Origin: Alphaproteobacteria bacterium
Lineage (GTDB): Bacteria > Pseudomonadota > Alphaproteobacteria > UBA2966
DNA length: 64,000 nucleotides
Reading direction: 5' to 3'
NCBI GenBank assembly: GCA_018654745.1
Contig: JABILA010000071.1
Span: 121,801-185,800, forward strand
Positions within the stretch are counted from its first letter, which is position 1. Every line of letters begins with the position of its first letter. Under the pieces are notes generated by a model. That model made no database searches, was not told the origin of the DNA, and worked only from the letters and a program-made list of their open reading frames with translations. The position numbers and the translations under genes were made by a program. Shown here piece by piece: positions 26,160-34,830 of this stretch.

Positions 26160-26220
26160 TTGCTCCCCCGCAGCCCTTCAATGACTTGCGCCTTCCCCCA
26201 TCGAGGGGGGAGAGGAGCAA
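26160..26220 (-). promoter_or_regulatory. Structured leader able to mask the enamidase Shine-Dalgarno
   Basis: On the minus strand TTGCTCC (26220-26214) complements GGAGCAA (26166-26160), which contains the Shine-Dalgarno for the ATG at 26156. A C-rich stretch at 26205-26212 can pair either with a nearby G-rich stretch (26192-26199) or with the GGGGGAG of the Shine-Dalgarno. These alternatives resemble a translational switch; no known riboswitch class is recognised. Confidence 0.4.
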
Positions 26221-26234
26221 GCTGATCTCATTTG

Positions 26235-27341
26235 TTAGTACAACACGACCGAACGGATCGATTCACCCTTGTGCATCAGATCGAAGGCATTGTTGATTTC
26301 GTCCAGAGGCATAGTGTGCGTAATCAAATCGTCAATGTTGATTTTGCCGTCCATGTACCAGTCGACAATCTTTGGCACATCGGTGCGGCCACGGGCACCA
26401 CCAAATGCCGTACCGCGCCAGACCCGGCCCGTCACCAACTGGAAAGGACGTGTCGAAATCTCCTGTCCGGCACCAGCCACACCAATAATGATGCTCTCGC
26501 CCCAGCCCTTGTGACAGCATTCAAGGGCCTGACGCATGGTCATGGTGTTGCCGATACATTCGAAGGAATAATCCGCACCGCCATTGGTCAGGTCCATAAT
26601 GGCCTCAACGACGTTGTCGCATTCCGACGGGTTGATAAAATCGGTCATGCCGAACTTCTTCGCCAGTTCGACCCGGCCATCGTTCAGATCAACACCGATG
26701 ATCTTGTTGGCACCAACCATGCGTGCGCCCTGCACAACATTAAGGCCAATGCCGCCCAGACCAAAGACAACGACGTTTGATCCCGGTTCGACCTTGGCAT
26801 CAAGGGCAACAGCGCCCACACCCGTCGTCACGCCACAGCCGATGTAACAGATTTGCTCAAACGGCGCATCCTTGCGGACTTTGGCAACTGCGATTTCGGG
26901 CAACACAGTGAAGTTCGAAAAAGTCGAACAACCCATATAGTGCAGGATTTTTTCACCGTTCAGAGAGAAGCGGCTGCTGCCGTCCGGCATGACACCGGCA
27001 CCCTGGGTTTCGCGAATACACTGACAGAGATTGGTTTTGTGATTGAGGCAGTATTCGCATTCGCGGCATTCCGGGGTGTAGAGCGGGATTACGTGGTCGC
27101 CAACAGAAACGGAAGTCACACCGGCACCGATTTCGCGCACAATGCCTGCACCTTCGTGACCGAGGATCGCCGGGAAGGCCCCTTCGGGATCGTCACCGGA
27201 CAGGGTGAAGGCATCTGTATGGCAAACGCCTGTTGCCTTGATTTCGACCAGCACTTCGCCGGGCTGAGGCCCTTCCAGATCAACTTCTTCGATAGTAAGT
27301 GGTTTTCCGGCCTGGGTGGCAATTGCAGCACGTGTTTTCAT
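26235..27341 (-). CDS. frmA: S-(hydroxymethyl)glutathione dehydrogenase (class III alcohol dehydrogenase)
   Basis: 368 residues. [19 protein letters not shown] and [12 protein letters not shown] include the catalytic Zn ligands. [15 protein letters not shown] gives the four structural Cys. [20 protein letters not shown] and [15 protein letters not shown] form the NAD fold, and [15 protein letters not shown] is class III specific. It oxidises the formaldehyde-glutathione adduct. Its place in the cluster, with a demethylase-like Rieske oxygenase, suggests it removes formaldehyde released from a methyl group on the substrate. That link is inferred. Confidence 0.92.
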   Translation of the reverse strand: MKTRAAIATQAGKPLTIEEVDLEGPQPGEVLVEIKATGVCHTDAFTLSGDDPEGAFPAILGHEGAGIVREIGAGVTSVSVGDHVIPLYTPECRECEYCLNHKTNLCQCIRETQGAGVMPDGSSRFSLNGEKILHYMGCSTFSNFTVLPEIAVAKVRKDAPFEQICYIGCGVTTGVGAVALDAKVEPGSNVVVFGLGGIGLNVVQGARMVGANKIIGVDLNDGRVELAKKFGMTDFINPSECDNVVEAIMDLTNGGADYSFECIGNTMTMRQALECCHKGWGESIIIGVAGAGQEISTRPFQLVTGRVWRGTAFGGARGRTDVPKIVDWYMDGKINIDDLITHTMPLDEINNAFDLMHKGESIRSVVLY

Positions 27342-27435
27342 GTTTCGAAGTCCTGTCTTGTTCCGGGAATTAAGTTTGTTTTGATTTCAGAATAAGCATC
27401 ATAGCGGGGTGTGATGGGTTGGTTTATTTCTCACT

Positions 27436-27888
27436 TTAACGCATTTGGATCAGCAAATTAAGCAACTGTTTCTGCGCCTCTGCCGACAAGGGATTCAGTG
27501 TCTCCCGGGTTATTTCCGCAGCTATTTCAACCGCTTTGACGATAACCTCCCGGCCTGTTTCTGTCAGGCAGACGATGCGGCGACGGGCGTCGGAGACATC
27601 GGCGTAGCTGTCGACAAATCCACGCTTGACCAGGCGGTCGACGACACCCTTGATCGTGGCAACATCCATGGATGTGTGACGGCCCAGCTGGTTCTGCGAG
27701 CAATCACCGATTTGATGTAATTTGGACATGGCGGCGAATTGTGTCGGCGTCAGACGCTCGATCATCATGTCGGCAAAAATGGAGGTATGTCGTTGACCCA
27801 CCTGGCGCAGAATAAAGCCGACCTGATCATCCAGGACATAATCCGTAACCGGATCGGCAAGCAGCGTTGTATCCAACTTTTCAGACAA
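27436..27888 (-). CDS. MarR-family transcriptional regulator of the cluster
   Basis: 150 residues from a TTG at 27888 with GGGGA upstream. LTPTQFAAMSKLHQIGDCSQ, HTSMDVATIKGVVDRLVKRG (recognition helix) and DVSDARRRIVCLTETG (wing) define a MarR fold. It sits between livF and frmA on the same strand, 23 bp after livF. It probably represses the cluster until an aromatic or heterocyclic ligand binds. Confidence 0.87.
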   Translation of the reverse strand: MSEKLDTTLLADPVTDYVLDDQVGFILRQVGQRHTSIFADMMIERLTPTQFAAMSKLHQIGDCSQNQLGRHTSMDVATIKGVVDRLVKRGFVDSYADVSDARRRIVCLTETGREVIVKAVEIAAEITRETLNPLSAEAQKQLLNLLIQMR

Positions 27889-27911
27889 ATTCTTTCCCCG
27901 TACAGCTCAGG

Positions 27912-28613
27912 TCATACAGCAAGATAGGTATCCTTCACCTCTTCATTGGATTCCAGTTCGACCATGGTTCCTTCGTAGCGTGTTTCACCCTTCTCCACAA
28001 TAAAGGCGCGATCTGCCACAAGGTCGGCAAAATGTAGATTCTGTTCAGAAATCAATATGGTCAAGCCCTCTTTTTTCAGATCCTGAATGGTGTGGGCCAT
28101 CTGTTCCACAATCACCGGGGCCAGACCTTCGGACGGCTCGTCCAGCAACAATAGCCACGGATTGCCCATCAAGGTACGGGCAATGGTCAGCATCTGTTGC
28201 TCACCGCCGCTCATATCACCGCCCAGATTGTTGCGCCGCTCCGCCAGATTGGGAAATATCTCGAACAGGCGCTCGTGGGTCCAGGGCTGCAAGCCGTCCA
28301 CGGCATTTTGACGCCCGACCTCAAGATTTTCCAGCACAGTAAGGGAGGCAAATATCCGGCGTTCTTCCGGCACGTAGCCAATGCCCAGCTGACTAATGCT
28401 GTGGGTCGGTATGCCGGCAATTTCCCTGTCCCGGAAAGTTATCCGCCCCGCCCGTGGTGGCACGATACCGATAATACTTTTCATGGTGGTGGATTTACCG
28501 GCCCCGTTGCGGCCCAGCAGGGCGACAACTTCACCCTGCTGAATATTCAGGGAAAGTCCATGCAGGATTTTTGCCTGGCCATAATAAGCATCGATGGATT
28601 GTACATTCAGCAT
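27912..28613 (-). CDS. livF: Branched-chain-type ABC transporter ATPase
   Basis: 233 residues. Walker A is LLGRNGAGKSTTMKSIIG, the signature is DMSGGEQQMLTIARTLM and Walker B is WLLLLDEPSEGLAP. Length and sequence fit LivF. It is 3 bp after livG. In this context the importer probably takes up the heterocyclic or aromatic growth substrate rather than amino acids. Confidence 0.93.
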   Translation of the reverse strand: MLNVQSIDAYYGQAKILHGLSLNIQQGEVVALLGRNGAGKSTTMKSIIGIVPPRAGRITFRDREIAGIPTHSISQLGIGYVPEERRIFASLTVLENLEVGRQNAVDGLQPWTHERLFEIFPNLAERRNNLGGDMSGGEQQMLTIARTLMGNPWLLLLDEPSEGLAPVIVEQMAHTIQDLKKEGLTILISEQNLHFADLVADRAFIVEKGETRYEGTMVELESNEEVKDTYLAV

Positions 28614-28616
28614 GGT

Positions 28617-29384
28617 TCAGTCCTCCTCGTCCTTGAAGGTACTGCCGCCCCCCAGATAAACTTCCTGCACCCGTTCGTTATTTCGCACTTCTTCGGGTGT
28701 GCCCTCGGCAATCAGCTCTCCGCGGTTGAGCACAATAATTCGGTGGGCATGGGCGAAGACCACGTCCATGTCGTGTTCGGTAAACAGCACAGAGATATTG
28801 CGCTCCTTTACGATGTCAGCGGTCAATTGCATGAGCCCGATACGCTCCAGCGGGGCCATGCCAGCTGCGGGCTCATCCATCAGTAACAATTTCGGATCGT
28901 TCGCCAGGGCGATTGCCAACTCAAGACGTTTGAGGTCGCCATAGGCCATGACATTGCAGGCCCGGTGAGACTGACTTTCCAGGCCAACCAGGTCCAGCAG
29001 GGCAAGGGCATCGTCCACATGATGTTTGCTGCTTTTGCCAAACAGCGAAAACAGGTTGCGATGATAAGACATCAGCGCCGTCTGCACATTTTCCAGTACG
29101 GTCATGGTGCCGAAGGTGGCCGTGATCTGGAACGTACGACCAACGCCCATCTTCCAGACGTCGCGAGGCTCCCGCCCGATGATTTCCTCACCATTGAACT
29201 TCACACTGCCGCTGTTGGCCTTCAACTGACCGTTCAGCATATTAAAGGTGGTGGTCTTACCCGCCCCGTTGGGACCGATGAAGGCCAGCAATTCACCCTT
29301 GGCCAGATCAAAGCTGACGTCCTTCACAGCCTGGACCCCACCAAAAGACTTGGCGAGGTTCTGCACGCTCAATACCGAAGTCAT
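28617..29384 (-). CDS. livG: Branched-chain-type ABC transporter ATPase
   Basis: 255 residues from the ATG at 29384, which has GGAGG upstream and overlaps the permease stop by 4 bp; a longer frame to 29504 lies wholly within the permease gene. Walker A is FIGPNGAGKTTTFNMLNG, and DPKLLLMDEPAAGMAP is Walker B. The conserved signature position reads NVMAYGDLKRLELAIAL, in which the usual Ser-Gly-Gly of LSGGQ is replaced, as is common in LivG. It pairs with LivF as the motor. Confidence 0.92.
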   Translation of the reverse strand: MTSVLSVQNLAKSFGGVQAVKDVSFDLAKGELLAFIGPNGAGKTTTFNMLNGQLKANSGSVKFNGEEIIGREPRDVWKMGVGRTFQITATFGTMTVLENVQTALMSYHRNLFSLFGKSSKHHVDDALALLDLVGLESQSHRACNVMAYGDLKRLELAIALANDPKLLLMDEPAAGMAPLERIGLMQLTADIVKERNISVLFTEHDMDVVFAHAHRIIVLNRGELIAEGTPEEVRNNERVQEVYLGGGSTFKDEED

Positions 29385-31240
29385 GCGTGATCCTCCCCGC
29401 GGACATTGATTAATCGGCCAAACTTGTCGCGGGCGAAGCCCACCAGACCTTGAGGGAACAGGATCACCAGCAGGATGATCATGCTGCCCAGCACCAGTCG
29501 CCAATATTCAAAGCGTGACAGCCAGTCCTGCAGCAAGGTGAAGGTTGAAGCACCAACAAAGGGACCGGACAGGGTTTTAACACCACCCAGCAGCACCATG
29601 ATCAGGGCATCGAAGGATCGTGCAATTTCCATTTCGTCCGGAAAAATACTGCCCTTGGCAAAGACATAAAGGCCACCGGCGAGACCGGCGAGGGCACCGG
29701 CGAAGGCAAAGGCCATCCACTGCATCAGTTTGACATTGATGCCGATGGCTTCACTGCGCACAAAGCTGTCGCGCCCGGCGCGCACGCCATAGCCAAAGGG
29801 CGAATGCAACACATGGCGGATCAACAGAATTCCGGCACTGCCTACGACAAGTACAAGGTAGTAAAAAACGACCCCGTCGCTGGCCCATTCAGACGGCCAG
29901 ATCCCCAGAATTCCGTCATCGCCGCCCGTAACTTCGCCCCACTGAAAGACGATGGACCACAGCACCTGGGCAAAAGCCAACGTCAGCATGGCGAGGTAGA
30001 CGCCCGACAAGCGCACACAGAACCAGCCAATGATGATGGCGAGGCACCCTGCGATCAGCGGTGCAATCATTATGGCGATTTCCATCGGCGCGCCCATATA
30101 TTTGACGGACAATGCCGCCGCATAGGCACCACCGCCGAAATAGGCCGCATGACCGAAGGAGACCATGCCTCCCGGCCCCATCAGGAAATGCAGGCTGGTG
30201 GCAAACAGCGAAAAGATAATGATGTCCGCCATCAGCACCAGCAGGAAACTGTCGTCGAGAACCGGCAACAAGGCCAGCAGGACCAGCATGGCGGCGAACA
30301 GCCATTTGCCCCTTGTTGGCATGATGGCGATGGGTCGCGCCAGCTCACCGACCTGACCATGTTGGCCGGGTTTTTCAGGCTTGCCCAGCAAACCCCAGGG
30401 GCGCACGATCAGGACCAGGGCCATGACCACAAACATCAGAACCAGGGTACTTTGGTGCAACAACTGCACACCAAAGACGTTGAGTTCGGAAATGATCAGG
30501 GCGGCAATGAAAGCCCCGGGGATGCTGCCCATGCCGCCAATAACAACGACAACAAAGACGGCGGACAAAATACTGAAATCCATCAGCAAATCAGCCCCGC
30601 CCTTGGGCAGCTGGATGGCCCCACCGACACCCGCCAGCAAGGAGCCCAGAAAGAAGACGCCGGTAAATAACCAGGATTGATTGACGCCCAGGGCCCCCAC
30701 CATCTCGCGGTCTTCCGTGGCTGCACGCACCAGGATACCCCAGCGCGTGCGGTTGAAAAGGTACCAGATGGCAAACAGCACCACCGGTGTCAGGGCGATA
30801 ATCGCGAGATCATATTCCGGGATCGCTTCGCCCATGATGTAGACGACGCTTTCGAGACCAGGTGCGCGGGAGCCGATGAGGTCTTCCGGTCCCCAGGTCA
30901 GCAATGCCAGGTCCTGTACCACAAGGATAACGCCGAAGGTCGCGACCAGTTGAAAAAGTTCAGGTGCTTTATAGACCTGACGCAAGACCACTAGTTCCAC
31001 AACAACGCCAATCAAACCCACCGCCACACCGGTAATGGCAACGCTGGCCCAGAAACCGATAATGCCGGGCAGCATGCTCATGGTGGTGTAAGCGATATAG
31101 GCGCCCAGCATATAAAAGGAGCCATGCGCGAAATTAACGATGCGGGTGACGCCGAAAATAATCGACAGACCCGAGGCGACAAGAAACAAGGCGGCCGCAT
31201 TGGACAGTCCCGTCAGCGCCTGTGCCAGTATAAATCCCAC
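29381..31240 (-). CDS. Fused LivH-LivM permease of the ABC importer
   Basis: 619 residues. The first half (~1-290) is LivH-like: ASGLSIIFGVTRIVNFAHGS and GGMGSIPGAFIAALIISELN. A short hydrophilic linker (~292-312, GKPEKPGQHGQVGELARP) joins it to a LivM-like half with GPGGMVSFGHAAYFGGGAY and GVYLAMLTLAFAQVLWS. Both permeases are therefore one polypeptide, which fixes the heterodimer. The start is 85 bp after the binding-protein gene, across a strong hairpin. Confidence 0.92.
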   Translation of the reverse strand: MGFILAQALTGLSNAAALFLVASGLSIIFGVTRIVNFAHGSFYMLGAYIAYTTMSMLPGIIGFWASVAITGVAVGLIGVVVELVVLRQVYKAPELFQLVATFGVILVVQDLALLTWGPEDLIGSRAPGLESVVYIMGEAIPEYDLAIIALTPVVLFAIWYLFNRTRWGILVRAATEDREMVGALGVNQSWLFTGVFFLGSLLAGVGGAIQLPKGGADLLMDFSILSAVFVVVVIGGMGSIPGAFIAALIISELNVFGVQLLHQSTLVLMFVVMALVLIVRPWGLLGKPEKPGQHGQVGELARPIAIMPTRGKWLFAAMLVLLALLPVLDDSFLLVLMADIIIFSLFATSLHFLMGPGGMVSFGHAAYFGGGAYAAALSVKYMGAPMEIAIMIAPLIAGCLAIIIGWFCVRLSGVYLAMLTLAFAQVLWSIVFQWGEVTGGDDGILGIWPSEWASDGVVFYYLVLVVGSAGILLIRHVLHSPFGYGVRAGRDSFVRSEAIGINVKLMQWMAFAFAGALAGLAGGLYVFAKGSIFPDEMEIARSFDALIMVLLGGVKTLSGPFVGASTFTLLQDWLSRFEYWRLVLGSMIILLVILFPQGLVGFARDKFGRLINVRGEDHA

Positions 31241-31285
31241 GTCAAACCCCCTTGGAAATCAAATATTCAAAGTAAATTGATAAAG

Positions 31286-31312
31286 CGGGGTGGCCTGGTT
31301 GAGGCCACCCCG
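31286..31312 (-). repeat. 11-bp perfect hairpin between binding-protein and permease genes
   Basis: CGGGGTGGCCT (31286-31296) pairs exactly with AGGCCACCCCG (31302-31312) around a 5-nt loop. There is no T-tract. Such intercistronic stems often protect the upstream message, giving more periplasmic binding protein than permease. Confidence 0.65.
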
Positions 31313-31325
31313 ATATCGAACGTCC

Positions 31326-32534
31326 TTAGTTAGCCGGACGCATTTTACGCACTTCAGCATCGGACGGCAGGTATTTCGCGCCGTCGAGATATTTCCAGTC
31401 AACCATAATACCCTTGCCATCTTTCAGGGCAGTGGTACCGACATAGGCACCCATGGTGGACTGGTGATCGATGGCACGCAGGGAGAAGTCCCCGGAAGGT
31501 GACGACACGGACAGACCTTCCATGGCAGCCACCAGATCATCGGCTTTCAGCGACTTTGTTTTCTTCAGGGTCGCTGCGATCGTCAGCATGGTGTTGTAAC
31601 CAACCAGCGATCCAATACGCGGATAATCGTTCCAGCGTGCCTGATAGGCATTCCGGAATTTGTCATGCGCTGCAGTTTTGATGCTGTACCAGGGGTAACC
31701 CGTTACCAGCCAACCGACAGGAGCTTCGCCCTTCAGCGGATCAAGATATTCCGGCTCACCGGTCAACAGACCAACTGTCAGCTTGCCCTTGAACAAACCA
31801 CGCAGTTTGCCTTCGCGGACAAACTTGGCGAGATCACCACCAAAAGTTACGTTGTAGATAGCTTCCGGCTTGGAAGCCTGGATGGCCTGAACTTCGGCAC
31901 CGGCGTCAATCTTGAAAAGACCTGGCCACTGTTCGGTCACAAATTCGACGTCCGGACGCATGGATTTCAGAACGGTCTTGAACGCATGCACAGCGTCTTT
32001 GCCGTAGGCATAGTTAGGCGCGATGGTGGCCCAGCGTTTGGCCGGATTTTTGGCAGCTTGCTCAGCCAGCATGGAGGCCTGCATCCATGTCGAAGGACGC
32101 AAACGGAAGGTGTATTTATTGCCTTTGGCCCAGACCAGGGCGTCAGCAAGTGGCTCAGCGGCAAGATACACGCGTTTTTTCTGACCGGCATAAGAAGCCA
32201 GAGCCAAACCCACATGGCTGAACAAAGAGCCTGAAATCATGGCAACGCCATCACGGGAGAAAAGCTCCTCGGCGATTTTTATGGCTTCACCAGGTTTACC
32301 CTGATCATCGCGTGAGACCAGTTCCAGTTTGTTGCCGTTGATGCCACCGGCTTTGTTGATTTCTTCGATGGCGAGAAGGGCACCGTTCTTGTACGGAATG
32401 GTGTGTGCCGGCAAACGTTTGTAACTGTTGATGTCACCGATCTTGATGGTGTCTGCATATCCCGGTGCTGCAGCCAGGCCCAAAGAGGCCGTAAGGGAGG
32501 CCGCAACAGCCAGTTTCGTAAATGATTTTAACAT
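31326..32534 (-). CDS. livK: Periplasmic substrate-binding protein of the ABC importer
   Basis: 402 residues with a signal peptide (AVAASLTASLGLAAAPGYA). DTIKIGDINSYKRLPAHTIP and GALLAIEEINKAGGINGNKL begin the type I periplasmic-binding fold. SGSLFSHVGLALASYAG and IAPNYAYGKDAVHAF line the ligand cleft. In this subfamily ligands include aromatic acids as well as amino acids. Gene order binding protein, fused permease, two ATPases makes a full importer. Confidence 0.9.
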   Translation of the reverse strand: MLKSFTKLAVAASLTASLGLAAAPGYADTIKIGDINSYKRLPAHTIPYKNGALLAIEEINKAGGINGNKLELVSRDDQGKPGEAIKIAEELFSRDGVAMISGSLFSHVGLALASYAGQKKRVYLAAEPLADALVWAKGNKYTFRLRPSTWMQASMLAEQAAKNPAKRWATIAPNYAYGKDAVHAFKTVLKSMRPDVEFVTEQWPGLFKIDAGAEVQAIQASKPEAIYNVTFGGDLAKFVREGKLRGLFKGKLTVGLLTGEPEYLDPLKGEAPVGWLVTGYPWYSIKTAAHDKFRNAYQARWNDYPRIGSLVGYNTMLTIAATLKKTKSLKADDLVAAMEGLSVSSPSGDFSLRAIDHQSTMGAYVGTTALKDGKGIMVDWKYLDGAKYLPSDAEVRKMRPAN

Positions 32535-32549
32535 AATATCCCCGTTTCC

Positions 32550-33605
32550 TTAGTTTGTTGCTGTCAGATTTTTGTCTTCGGTGGATCGCTCCAGTTTGAT
32601 CAATTCGTCAATCCTGCGTCGATACAGGTTCGATCCCTTGTCTATCGCGATCCGCAACGGCCGTCGTGTCGACGGTCGTCGTTCTTCCACCTGGATTGCT
32701 TCCAGGATTACCTTGTCCTCGGCGAAGGCAACATTGAACAGATCGTTCATGTTGCCACCAATGGCCTTGTCGTCGAGGGCAAAATTTCGCACATGCATCC
32801 AGCGATCAATGGTCCGGTATTCGTCGACCGGTGTCAGAAAGTGGATGGCATAAATATGAACGCCTTCGGCGCGGCGCTCGTATGTAATATTTTCGGACAC
32901 ATCGGCGCTGCCGAAATCGATGACCGCCACATTGGGCACGGTCATGATGTAATATTGCCAGCGGTCAACATTACCCTTGAAGTTGGCCAGAGCCTGGAAA
33001 ATACCCACAGGCGGCGCATCGCGGGTCCAGCGGCTGGTGATAACCACGCCGTCATCATTGATCTCGGATTCGATCGGCAAATCTTCCATCTCGGGATTTC
33101 CCAGCGTCGTCGGATGCACAAAGCTGACATGCGCCGGATCACAAAGATTGTCGGCCACGTTCAGATAATTGGATTCGTAATGCAGCGGATTACCCTGATG
33201 CGGGGCGTAGTCGGGGCTGGACAATTCCGGCAAATCAAAGACCAGGGCTTCGTCAGCCTTGTCTTCATCACCCATCCAGACCCAGACAATATTGTGGCGT
33301 TCAAAGATGGGAAAGCTGCGCACATAGGCACTTTTGGGCACAACTGACTGGCCCGGCACGCGCACGCAATTGCCATCGCATCCAAAAGTCACACCGTGGT
33401 AACCGCACTGCACGTCATCGCCAATCAGTCGGCCTTCAGACAGCGGCAATAACTTGTGCGGACATCGATCTTCCAGCGCCGCGACCGCACCGGCTTCTGT
33501 CCGGTAAAAAACAATGTTTTCGCCAAGAATTGTCATCTTGGTAAGTTCGCGTGAGAACTCCTTCGACCAACCGGCGACGTACCAACTATTTTGAATAAAT
33601 TCCAT
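32550..33605 (-). CDS. Rieske non-haem iron oxygenase, vanillate demethylase-like
   Basis: 351 residues from the ATG at 33605 (GGAG and a 6-nt gap upstream); the longer frame to 33746 runs into the preceding gene. EDRCPHKLLPLSEGRLIGDD then VQCGYHG is the Rieske CxH..CxxH cluster. NLCDPAHVSFVHP gives the HxxxxH mononuclear iron site. N-terminal NSWYVAGWSKEF is typical of the VanA/dicamba monooxygenase group, which removes O- or N-methyl groups as formaldehyde. A reductase partner is not encoded nearby. The formaldehyde dehydrogenase in the same cluster fits demethylation. Confidence 0.9.
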   Translation of the reverse strand: MEFIQNSWYVAGWSKEFSRELTKMTILGENIVFYRTEAGAVAALEDRCPHKLLPLSEGRLIGDDVQCGYHGVTFGCDGNCVRVPGQSVVPKSAYVRSFPIFERHNIVWVWMGDEDKADEALVFDLPELSSPDYAPHQGNPLHYESNYLNVADNLCDPAHVSFVHPTTLGNPEMEDLPIESEINDDGVVITSRWTRDAPPVGIFQALANFKGNVDRWQYYIMTVPNVAVIDFGSADVSENITYERRAEGVHIYAIHFLTPVDEYRTIDRWMHVRNFALDDKAIGGNMNDLFNVAFAEDKVILEAIQVEERRPSTRRPLRIAIDKGSNLYRRRIDELIKLERSTEDKNLTATN

Positions 33606-33661
33606 GGGGGTCTCCATCAATAATCTGCTGACAAAATGGTTTCTGTTGAAATTGATATCCG

Positions 33662-34249
33662 CTAGCGCAACCCGTCTTTGCCTTCGGCGTCTTCGTGCGT
33701 CAGGCCACCAACCCGGGGTAAGGGGCGACCGCTGTCGGTTACACAAACGGCAACCAGAATTTCGTTGGCGCGGGGCGCATCATTCACGCGCACTTCCATG
33801 GCATCGAAGTGACTGCGCACATAGGCAGCGTCCTTATGACCCAGAGGCACATCCATCGGTGTTCCAGGCCCACCCATTTTTTTGGCGGACGGCACCAGGG
33901 CGGCACCCCTTTCAACAGCTTTTCGCAAAGGCGCGCCAAGCTTCGGGTGCAGGATCGCTGCGGCGTGCTCCAGTTCTCCGTTTTCACCGACAACAGCTGC
34001 CTTGCCATAGCTTTCAGCCTGATCCGGGGTAATCCCGAGAGCCTGAACGGCGCGCTCACCCAGCATGCCGCCGAGTTCCGCGCCAATTTCCATCAGCGGA
34101 TCGAGGTCTTCGGTGTAGCTGCCAGCAAAGGGGTTTTCGATAACGGCAATGGCCGCCGCCCGACGCGTGGCCGGTGAAATCGCCTTGCCCATTTCAATGT
34201 GGACTTCGTCGACAACGGTGATGATCTTGCGAATTTTTGCCGTACTCAT
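33662..34249 (-). CDS. AA_synth (DUF1185) family protein, second tandem copy
   Basis: 195 residues starting MSTAKIRKIITVVDEVHIEM. Conserved blocks IENPFAGSYTEDLDPLME, SYGKAAVVGENGELEHAAA, AKKMGGPGTPMDVPLGHKDA and YVRSHFDAMEVRVNDAPRAN match the family. The start overlaps the upstream paralogue by ATGA. Despite the name, no biochemical function is established to my knowledge. The coupled pair suggests a heteromer acting on the cluster's substrate. Confidence 0.85.
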   Translation of the reverse strand: MSTAKIRKIITVVDEVHIEMGKAISPATRRAAAIAVIENPFAGSYTEDLDPLMEIGAELGGMLGERAVQALGITPDQAESYGKAAVVGENGELEHAAAILHPKLGAPLRKAVERGAALVPSAKKMGGPGTPMDVPLGHKDAAYVRSHFDAMEVRVNDAPRANEILVAVCVTDSGRPLPRVGGLTHEDAEGKDGLR

Positions 34250-34830
34250 TTTTGTCCATCCTCTCCAATGACGTCTGCTACTTCCAGTCCACCGGATCTG
34301 CTGTGAACGCGGGGGCCTGTGCTCATGACCAGAATGTAGGCCAGCTCGTCCGCGCGCGGCGCGTCGTTGCAGCCAACTTCCATGGCGTCAAAATGGCTGC
34401 GCACATAAGACGCATTGGCGTGGGTAATCGGCACATCCAGACGGGCACCAACACCACCGACTTTTTTTGTCGACGGTACAATCGCCTTGGTGCCGTTCAA
34501 CAACGCACGCATGGCATAGCCCCCTGCCGGATGCCACAAGGCACCGTGCTCCAGCTCACCGGCTTCACCGATAATGGCACCCTTGCCATATCCTTCGATG
34601 GCAGAAGCATCGCAACCCAGGGCATCCAGTACCGCTGTTGCCAGGGCCAGGCCAAAGGGCTTGAGGTCTTCGATGAAGGGCTGAATATCTTCAACATATT
34701 TGCCCGCAAAGGGGTTTTTTATGATGATCATGCCGCTGGCCCGACGATTGGGAATCGTGGCAACCGGACCACCTTCATGCCAGGTTTCTTCAACAGAAAT
34801 AATTTGTTTTCTAAGCTCGACCGACGGCAT
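34246..34830 (-). CDS. AA_synth (DUF1185) family protein, first tandem copy
   Basis: 194 residues. It shares with its downstream neighbour KNPFAGKYVEDIQPFIED, GYGKGAIIGEAGELEHGA, STKKVGGVGARLDVPI and YVRSHFDAMEVGCNDAPRAD. The two are clearly diverged duplicates. Conserved Glu-His (GELEH), the KK pair and the SHFDAMEV segment could form an active site. It begins 20 bp inside the end of the UPF0280 gene. Function unknown. Confidence 0.85.
   Translation of the reverse strand: MPSVELRKQIISVEETWHEGGPVATIPNRRASGMIIIKNPFAGKYVEDIQPFIEDLKPFGLALATAVLDALGCDASAIEGYGKGAIIGEAGELEHGALWHPAGGYAMRALLNGTKAIVPSTKKVGGVGARLDVPITHANASYVRSHFDAMEVGCNDAPRADELAYILVMSTGPRVHSRSGGLEVADVIGEDGQK

Noticed and set aside
29804..30670. 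288-residue plus-strand frame rich in Gln, His and Asp
   Set aside because: It lies wholly opposite the fused permease gene; the composition is what antisense of hydrophobic codons gives.
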